From a virus, in the IMG/VR virus record IMGVR_UViG_3300025108_000247, positions 1 through 30,071 of that record: a stretch of DNA of 30,071 nucleotides. One strand, 5' to 3'. The notes under the pieces were generated by a model. The model had not been told where the DNA came from, searched no databases, and worked only from the letters and a program-made list of their open reading frames with translations. Position 1 is the stretch's first letter. Each line of letters opens with the position of its first letter. This document shows, piece after piece, positions 24,368 to 30,071 of this stretch. A program made the translations under genes and the position numbers.

Positions 24368-25201
24368 TTATGAGAGTTTTTTCTCTACAGATTTAAAAAC
24401 TTCAATACCTTCATCTGTTTTGAAGAAAGCAGCCATAGCTGAGTACGGATGTTCATCAAATGGAACTGTCATTAATTTTCTACCATTTGTAGCCCAAGTA
24501 AATGTTCTCTTGTCTGGTGAAAGATTAATTATACCAGCTTCAGTAGCTTTAACAGCAAAGTTTCTAAGCTGAACATTTTCATCATTAGCTAGCTCTATGA
24601 ATAAAGAAGCGTTCTTTTTAGCAAACATTAGTAGATCTCTTTTTATTTCTCTACTAGTCATTTTAGAAACTTCAGATCCTATTTCAACTCTTAATATAGC
24701 TTCAGCTTGATCTATTTCCATAGACTTAGCTGCATTTAAAGCTTCTATTTCTAATTCCAAATCAACTAAATCATTATTAGCAACCGCTACTTTGTTAAAC
24801 TCAAAATATTTATTGTTTAATGCTGGGTGATAAAGAGATAAAAGTTTTTGTAAGTTTTGTTTTTCTTTTGGCACAAATAATGTACCATTGTTAAATACAA
24901 TATGCCCTAAAGTAGATTGACCATTTTGTTCTTCTACTAATGGTGAATTTTGATTCGTAGCATATCTTAATTCTTTTTGAACTCCATTTTCATTGTCAAA
25001 CCACAGTAAAGGGTATTTAACAGAATGCCTAGAAGGCAAAGTGTATGTTAGTGGAGTAAACGAACCTTTTAAAATATAAGTTCTATCTTTAATTTCCCAC
25101 TTTGGTTTTGCGGGTTCTTTTTTAATTGTTTGTTTTTTTTCAACAACAATAGGTTGAGGTGCAACCTCAACAGTTTTTTCTGCTTGGACTTTTTTAGCCA
25201 T
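24368..25201 (-). CDS. head-associated structural protein, 277 residues
   Basis: The product has a Lys/Val/Pro-rich flexible N-terminus (residues 1-40). A beta-rich part follows with TYILKGSFTPLTYTLPSRHS, HIVFNNGTLFVPKEKQNLQ and a long amphipathic helix. The C-terminal half contains SREIKRDLLMFAKKNASLF, NDENVQLRNFAVKATEAGII and LMTVPFDEHPYSAMAAFFKT, a strongly conserved-looking block that I associate with head proteins encoded after the capsid gene in Bacteroidota phages. No enzyme motif is seen. It lies between two hairpins and directly downstream of the capsid gene, so an auxiliary head or completion role fits. Confidence 0.6.
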   Translation of the reverse strand: MAKKVQAEKTVEVAPQPIVVEKKQTIKKEPAKPKWEIKDRTYILKGSFTPLTYTLPSRHSVKYPLLWFDNENGVQKELRYATNQNSPLVEEQNGQSTLGHIVFNNGTLFVPKEKQNLQKLLSLYHPALNNKYFEFNKVAVANNDLVDLELEIEALNAAKSMEIDQAEAILRVEIGSEVSKMTSREIKRDLLMFAKKNASLFIELANDENVQLRNFAVKATEAGIINLSPDKRTFTWATNGRKLMTVPFDEHPYSAMAAFFKTDEGIEVFKSVEKKLS

Positions 25202-25237
25202 GATATAATATAATAAAAATGTTAATAAGAGTAATAA

Positions 25238-25264
25238 TTACCCCCGTCGTTAAGACGAGGGTAA
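25238..25264 (-). terminator. hairpin terminator downstream of the major capsid gene
   Basis: Reading the - strand, TTACCCTCGTC pairs with GACGGGGGTAA around a five-base TTAAC loop, an eleven-pair stem with a single T-G wobble. It is followed by the T-rich stretch TTATTACTCTTATT. It begins 19 bases after the capsid stop. A partial terminator after the capsid gene is a familiar arrangement (compare the late terminator after gene 10 in T7), letting capsid mRNA exceed that of downstream genes. Confidence 0.8.
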
Positions 25265-25282
25265 ATACTACATAAGGTATTC

Positions 25283-26701
25283 TTAGTCAGTGAACAATAC
25301 AAAGTTGTTAGCACCTTGTACACACAAACATCTTTCAGATAGGAAGTGTACTTCCATTGCATCAAGATCAGAAGTGTAAGCTCCTCCAACAGAACCAGTC
25401 AACCAAGACTTCATACGACGATCATCAGTTTGAGATGCTCGGTAACGTACGTGCAAGAATGGACGACGGATGTTAGTTCCTAGGATTTGATCATAAACTG
25501 TAGAAGTTCCAGCTGGTACTAATACACCTTCGATACCAGCATCAGCAACACCTCCACGAGTTGAAGCATCATTCAAGTATTTCCAGTCAGTTTTATAGAA
25601 ATCATAAGAACCTCTTCGGAATCCAGAGAATCCTAAGTTTAGAGCCATATCTTCAGAATTTTCAAACAATCCGTAAGATGTACCTCCAGTTCCATAAGAA
25701 TTAACTCCAGCAAGCATATCGTCGATCAAGATCGAAGTACCTCTGTTCAAGAAAAGCATGTTTTCTTCAATAGCTCCTTGAGTGTCAAGATTTTTAAGAA
25801 TCTCATCAAATTGACTCAAGTCTCCAGAAGCAGGTGCAAATCCAGAGAAAACATTTCCTCGTGATTTAACAGCGGCGAAAAGACCTTCAGTACCTTTCTT
25901 ACCAGCAGCTAAAGCTCCTGAAAGAGGCGCAGCCAAAGTACCTTCAACTACAGACATTTCTAGATAATCTTCGAAACGTAGACGAGTTTCAGACTCAGCT
26001 TTCAAGTACCATAGATACCCTCCGGTTCCGTCTTCAGTAGCAACTTCTACCCAACCGATTTGAGCAGTATCAGATCCAGAAATAGCATATTTAGATTTGA
26101 TAATGATAGGTGAGTTAGAAAACTGAGTGAAAGAAGGAGTGATTGATTTAAGATCAGCGTCTCCAGTTCCTTTTCCAAATTCAGAACCATATACGAAGAT
26201 TTTAAGATCTGTATCAAGTACATTAAATGTATCATCAAGATCTGCACCTGTGTAAGTGGCAACTGTTAAAGTAGCAAGAGAAGCTGTGTTTACGACGTCT
26301 GTAACAATAGCTGTAACTTCAAGTCCGTTAGCAGGATCCAAAACTACAATAGTTTGGTCTTTTGAAATTACGTTATCTACAAAAGTGCTACCAGAACCTC
26401 CTAAAGCAAATGTTAAAGTAGTTGCTGTAGCAACAGTTACACCTTCGTAAGCGACGTGTAGACGGTTTTGCTCAGACCATACTACTTGGTCAGATGTCAT
26501 AGGCATTTCAGCTCCTACCATACGTAAGAATCCAGAAAGAGTTCTGTTTCCATAACGCTCTACTTCTTGTTCGTAGATCTCAGGTAGATACTGTTGTGCG
26601 AAATCGTTTCCAGATCCATCAGTAAAGTTTAGATAGTTGGATTCTAGAATTTGTTGTTTTTGACTCGGTTTAATTGAACCGAATGTTGGTGATAAAGCCA
26701 T
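25283..26701 (-). CDS. major capsid protein
   Basis: The 472-residue product has the opening YLPEIYEQEVERYGNRTLSG followed by FLRMVGAEMPMTSDQVVWSE, the N-terminal arm I know from major capsid proteins of crAss-like and related marine phages. A variable beta-rich domain (about 90-170) looks like an insertion domain. The C-terminal part (DDRRMKSWLTGSVGGAYTSD, LDAMEVHFLSERCLCVQGANNF) resembles the P-domain and A-domain end of the HK97 fold. Codon use differs sharply from neighbours. G+C is about 45 percent in two hand-counted lines, Arg is mostly CGT and TTC is common. This indicates selection for high expression. It is followed by a strong hairpin terminator. The scaffold-like gene precedes it, as expected. 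Confidence 0.92.
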   Translation of the reverse strand: MALSPTFGSIKPSQKQQILESNYLNFTDGSGNDFAQQYLPEIYEQEVERYGNRTLSGFLRMVGAEMPMTSDQVVWSEQNRLHVAYEGVTVATATTLTFALGGSGSTFVDNVISKDQTIVVLDPANGLEVTAIVTDVVNTASLATLTVATYTGADLDDTFNVLDTDLKIFVYGSEFGKGTGDADLKSITPSFTQFSNSPIIIKSKYAISGSDTAQIGWVEVATEDGTGGYLWYLKAESETRLRFEDYLEMSVVEGTLAAPLSGALAAGKKGTEGLFAAVKSRGNVFSGFAPASGDLSQFDEILKNLDTQGAIEENMLFLNRGTSILIDDMLAGVNSYGTGGTSYGLFENSEDMALNLGFSGFRRGSYDFYKTDWKYLNDASTRGGVADAGIEGVLVPAGTSTVYDQILGTNIRRPFLHVRYRASQTDDRRMKSWLTGSVGGAYTSDLDAMEVHFLSERCLCVQGANNFVLFTD

Positions 26702-26720
26702 TTTTAAATAGTTTTAAATG

Positions 26721-27935
26721 TTAAATTTTAATTTTTTTTACTTTTAGTTTTGATGCACTAAGCGCATCGTTGTTTAACACTTTCACTTTTATACCATCTT
26801 GAAAACCACCTTGAGGCGTTTGCCTTGGTGTTGAACTAGGATTTTTGGAACTATTGACAACCTCTTTAACAGCGTCAGCTCTACCTTGTTCATAAAAATG
26901 ATTTGCAATAGTGTCAGCATTTGAAGCAGCATACATAGCTTTGTGATAACCAGCCGGATCTTTTACACTACCATCTTCGTTAAGGAACTTCCCTACAAGA
27001 TTACTAATGTCTGATTGGTTTTCTGCAACTTTAGAAGGATCTTTTACACCGTATCTAAACTTTTTTTCACCTAATTTGAAATCAAAACCTTTGAAATCTT
27101 CGCTAAAAAGTTGTTTAGTTTGGTTTTTAAACTCTTCATGTTGTTGCTCAGCTTTTGTTTGCTGATCATTATATCGATTGAAAAAGTCCATTGCTTTTTG
27201 TTGTTCTTGAGTTACGCCCGGTCTCAACTTGATCTCGTCGTAGTATTTACTCTTAGTTTCTTCCAAAAAGTTTTTGGCTTTTGCAACTTCTTCTTTAAAC
27301 GCAAGTTTTTTCTTACGTATATCTCTTTCCTCGTCTAACTCTTCATCATAAGAAAAGTCTTCAAGTAAAAGATTTATATCCTCACCTTCTAGATAAGGTT
27401 TGGTCTGTTTATAATATTCTCTTAATAATGTATTTGAATCAACATTAGAGTAGTCAGCGTTTAAACGAACATAATCGTTAATATCTCCACCTGTTTCCTC
27501 CATAAATGAAACTAGTTTTTCGATGTTTTCTGGTAGTGGTTTACCTAATACCTTTTCATCTCTAATAGCTTCTTTTACTTGCTTCTCAACTTGTTTTACT
27601 TCCTCCTGTACTTCTTCTTCTGTTATTTCTTGAATGATTGGAGCTTCATCTTGAACGGTGCTTTGTTCTGATGATACTTCTTCAACCACTTCTTGTACAG
27701 GTCCGGTTTGTTGATCTGCAACCACGTTTGTTGTTTCTTGCTCTGTATTGGCATTTTCTTCGGGTTGTTTTTCTTCAGAACCAATTACTACTTTAGTAAC
27801 TTGCTCTTCTACTTGTTTTTCTACTGGAGCAGACAAATCTACTTTGACAGGCTCGCTCTGTGTTTTAACCAGTTTTTTAGGTGTAGTCTTCTTACCTTTT
27901 AAAGAAAACTCTCCTTCTTGTTTTACTTCTGACAT
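26721..27935 (-). CDS. scaffold-like head assembly protein, 404 residues
   Basis: The gene lies between portal and major capsid, the classical scaffold position. The N-terminal third is very acidic and repetitive in Glu, Val and Gln (for example QEITEEEVQEEVKQVEKQV), so it is probably disordered. The middle (about 140-275) is helical and charged: NIEKLVSFMEETGGDINDYV, LLREYYKQTKPYLEGEDINL, then a long Lys/Glu coiled coil. The C-terminal part ends in a short basic KLKVKKIKI tail, reminiscent of scaffolding proteins whose basic end binds the capsid protein. No enzyme motif is seen. The assignment is by position, composition and architecture. Confidence 0.75.
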   Translation of the reverse strand: MSEVKQEGEFSLKGKKTTPKKLVKTQSEPVKVDLSAPVEKQVEEQVTKVVIGSEEKQPEENANTEQETTNVVADQQTGPVQEVVEEVSSEQSTVQDEAPIIQEITEEEVQEEVKQVEKQVKEAIRDEKVLGKPLPENIEKLVSFMEETGGDINDYVRLNADYSNVDSNTLLREYYKQTKPYLEGEDINLLLEDFSYDEELDEERDIRKKKLAFKEEVAKAKNFLEETKSKYYDEIKLRPGVTQEQQKAMDFFNRYNDQQTKAEQQHEEFKNQTKQLFSEDFKGFDFKLGEKKFRYGVKDPSKVAENQSDISNLVGKFLNEDGSVKDPAGYHKAMYAASNADTIANHFYEQGRADAVKEVVNSSKNPSSTPRQTPQGGFQDGIKVKVLNNDALSASKLKVKKIKI

Positions 27936-27969
27936 AATATAATATAATTAAATAGTTAAAAATTTATTC

Positions 27970-30071
27970 TCAACGAGGTTCAAACTGTTCTAGTCCAAAA
28001 CCTCCAAGAGTATCAAAACCAGCAGATTCAAAGTTTTTAGGTAGCTCATCATTTTGTCTTTGAGCTATCATCTCTGATTGCTGTGTTGCTTGTATTCTTG
28101 TTCTTTCGTCTTTACGATCTTCTATTTCTTTTTCTTTATCTCTTTCAGCCTCTGCTCTAGCTCTAGCTAACTGTATCTGATAATTAAACTCTTCAGCCAT
28201 TAATTGCTTTTTGATCTGAGCTTCGGTTTGCATTCGTTGTATTTCAAACTGAGACTTAGCTTGCTCTATACTTACTTTTTCTTGCGTAAGAGCTTGTTGT
28301 TTTTGAACCTCTGCTAAAGCTGCTGCTTCTGAAGCTTGAGCGTTTGCTTGTGCTTGAGCCTGTATATTAGCTTGTTGAGCAGCTTGGTTTTCTTGCTGTC
28401 TTTTTTTCTTTTTAAGTTTTAACAACTGATTAGCCATTTTAAGGTTTCTAACCTGCCGTATATCAATAGCATCATCAAGATCAATACCACCAGATTGTAA
28501 AGCAACTTGTATGTTTTGTTCTAATTGTGCTTTAGCTTCTTCGTCTGGTTCTAATTCTAAATATATACCAAAATCATGTAAATTTAAAGAATCAATTTCT
28601 TTAAGAGTTTGGAAATTGTAATTTGATACACTTTCTTTAAGTGAGTTGGCTGTTAACGGGAACGCTAACGAATCAGCTATTTTTAAAGATATGTTTTCAC
28701 AAACTCTAAGAGTTAAATATAACTGAGCCTGCATAAGATGTCTAGTTGCTGTGTTTGACGCGTTAGCGGCTAGTTTCTGTAAACCTAGTAATGAATCTTT
28801 ATCTGGCATCGTTCCATCTCTAGCTTCATTTAATCCGGTTACATCACGTATCATTTTTAAATAATATTCGTATGTACCAATTAAGCTTTGTATTTTAGCT
28901 TGACCAGATGATGACGCTAGCTCTTGAACAGGTACTTTACCAGCATTCATACCACCTTCTTGAGTAAGTGATCTACCAACAACACTACCAGTTTGAAAAT
29001 ACATATTAAGCGCTTCAGCTGGATTGTAATTTGTACCGTTACCAAGATCAACTTCAGCTAAACCGTCCATGTCTAAGAAAACACCATCAGGTACTATTCT
29101 AGACATCACTTGTTGTAGCTTTAAATGCGTTAGTTGTATCATATCAGCAAAACCTGTTATACGACCTACTAGTGATTCAATTCTACCTTTATACATTCTA
29201 GGTGCACATATAGAGTAATTCATCTCTACTTTAGTAGTATCAGCATATGGTCTAGACATATTTTCTGCTAATTTCCACTCTAACATATGATTGTTACCTA
29301 AAACTTTAGCTCCTGTATACAACACTTCAATACTTCTTCCAACTCTTTCAAAATTATCATTAGCCGGTGGATCAAAAGTATCTGGTTTTTCTATAGCTTT
29401 TAAAAGCCCTTGCTCTGTTTGTTTTATTTTAAACACTTGGTTCATATATGTTTTGTATTCAAAATACATAACTTGAACAGTGTTTTCATCATAATTACCC
29501 CAACCTGTTACATACTGAGAATTACCAGGCATTTTTTGTATTTCGTCTAGCTCAGCATCAGATATATTAGGAAATTGTTTTTTAAGCTCTGATATAGTTA
29601 TAGATTTAACTTCACCAACATAATATATATCATCAAAGTTTGGGTCTTCAGTATATGAATAAACCATATAAGCTGGATCAACATAATCTATGTTAATACC
29701 ATTAGATGTATTAAAACTAGTTTTAACAGCAGCGATACCTAGTACAGCTAAATCATAATTTATTCTACGTCGAGTTAAATTATATTTGTTTCTAGCTAGT
29801 GTGTTATTAATAACTTCTTCTTCGGCTACTTCTATACCTTGTTTGTAAGATAATTGCATATGAAGTTCTAGCTCTTCAAGAGTAGAAGGTAATTCGTTTG
29901 GTGGAATACTAGATCTTGAAAAATCAGCACCAGTATTAGCTTTAGCCTCTTGTATTAAATCTTGAGCAACCATATCAGCCGCTATGTTATTAGCGTGGTC
30001 TGTTCTTTTCTTTTGAGACTCAGGATCTTGAGCGTAAGCAACAATATCGTATTCTTTATTAGACATACCAT
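27970..30071 (-). CDS. portal protein (N-terminus beyond the window)
   Basis: The frame runs to the right edge. The first ATG inside is at 30066 (MSNKEYDIVAYAQDPESQKK), but the frame stays open to the edge and this sequence looks internal, so about 100-200 residues are probably missing. The visible portion has the portal core: helices with INYDLAVLGIAAVKTSF, a strand-rich wing (NIDYVDPAYMVYSYTEDPNF), then RMYKGRIESLVGRITGFADM and IQLTHLKLQQVMSRIVPDGV, and DVTGLNEARDG. The last 150 residues are a Gln/Ala/Glu-rich coiled coil that may reach into the capsid. The portal is the DNA gate and packaging site. It is followed by the scaffold and capsid genes, the usual order. Confidence 0.88.
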   Translation of the reverse strand, partial: GMSNKEYDIVAYAQDPESQKKRTDHANNIAADMVAQDLIQEAKANTGADFSRSSIPPNELPSTLEELELHMQLSYKQGIEVAEEEVINNTLARNKYNLTRRRINYDLAVLGIAAVKTSFNTSNGINIDYVDPAYMVYSYTEDPNFDDIYYVGEVKSITISELKKQFPNISDAELDEIQKMPGNSQYVTGWGNYDENTVQVMYFEYKTYMNQVFKIKQTEQGLLKAIEKPDTFDPPANDNFERVGRSIEVLYTGAKVLGNNHMLEWKLAENMSRPYADTTKVEMNYSICAPRMYKGRIESLVGRITGFADMIQLTHLKLQQVMSRIVPDGVFLDMDGLAEVDLGNGTNYNPAEALNMYFQTGSVVGRSLTQEGGMNAGKVPVQELASSSGQAKIQSLIGTYEYYLKMIRDVTGLNEARDGTMPDKDSLLGLQKLAANASNTATRHLMQAQLYLTLRVCENISLKIADSLAFPLTANSLKESVSNYNFQTLKEIDSLNLHDFGIYLELEPDEEAKAQLEQNIQVALQSGGIDLDDAIDIRQVRNLKMANQLLKLKKKKRQQENQAAQQANIQAQAQANAQASEAAALAEVQKQQALTQEKVSIEQAKSQFEIQRMQTEAQIKKQLMAEEFNYQIQLARARAEAERDKEKEIEDRKDERTRIQATQQSEMIAQRQNDELPKNFESAGFDTLGGFGLEQFEPR

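Noticed and set aside
30060-30071. ATG at 30066 as true start of the portal gene
   Set aside because: The frame remains open to the edge and the first visible residues look like an internal portal segment, so the gene is treated as truncated.
1-30071. CRISPR array, insertion sequence, integrase or attachment site
   Set aside because: No regularly spaced repeats, transposase, recombinase or terminal inverted repeats were seen.

Overview
The window is a stretch of AT-rich, tailed double-stranded DNA phage genome, most likely a short-tailed marine phage infecting a Bacteroidota (flavobacterial) host. The phage assignment rests on a near-complete virion block (portal, scaffold-like protein, major capsid protein, ring proteins, large muzzle/fibre protein, ejection-type proteins) with no sheath, tail tube or tape-measure gene in view. 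The host assignment is inference. It rests on a secreted protein whose leader ends in the flavobacterial-style 'FAYAQ', and on start codons preceded by pure A/T leaders instead of Shine-Dalgarno sequences. The order of the virion genes (portal, scaffold, capsid, small head protein, two ring-like proteins, muzzle-like proteins, cargo-like proteins, giant protein) resembles crAss-like and related marine podovirus layouts, but I cannot place the phage taxonomically from this window alone.

Layout. Bases 1-4398 read on the + strand and hold DNA and nucleotide metabolism: the end of a T7 endonuclease I-like resolvase, three tiny overlapping genes, and a class I ribonucleotide reductase (nrdB, nrdA). 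Three genes lie between nrdB and nrdA: a 2-oxoglutarate/Fe(II) oxygenase-like gene, a coiled-coil gene and a zinc-ribbon membrane protein. A bidirectional hairpin terminator (about 4434-4465) separates this from the rest of the window, 4501-30071, which is read entirely on the - strand.

Read in its own direction (right to left), the - strand module begins with a portal gene cut by the window edge. It continues with a scaffold-like protein and a highly expressed capsid gene followed by a hairpin terminator. A 277-residue head protein follows, then a UUCG-loop hairpin, two ring/adaptor-like proteins, and a 1546-residue muzzle/fibre protein with its 443-residue companion. Next come a GNAT-like protein, a glycine-zipper ejection-type protein (with a possible frameshifted tail), a 555-residue cargo-like protein and a 2398-residue multi-domain protein. 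It ends with a lysis group (membrane/coiled-coil protein, secreted thioredoxin-like protein, M15-type peptidoglycan peptidase) and four tiny overlapping genes.

The most interesting object is the 2398-residue protein. It carries a metalloprotease-type HEFGH motif, a sigma-70 region 2-like segment, a HAD phosphatase-like domain with all four motifs, and a very basic tail. The HAD domain is bracketed on both sides by the tetrapeptide KFSK. I read it as an ejected 'polyvalent' protein that may be cut into separate effectors. No tRNA, CRISPR array, insertion sequence or integrase was seen, and no gap longer than 300 bases lacks a gene.
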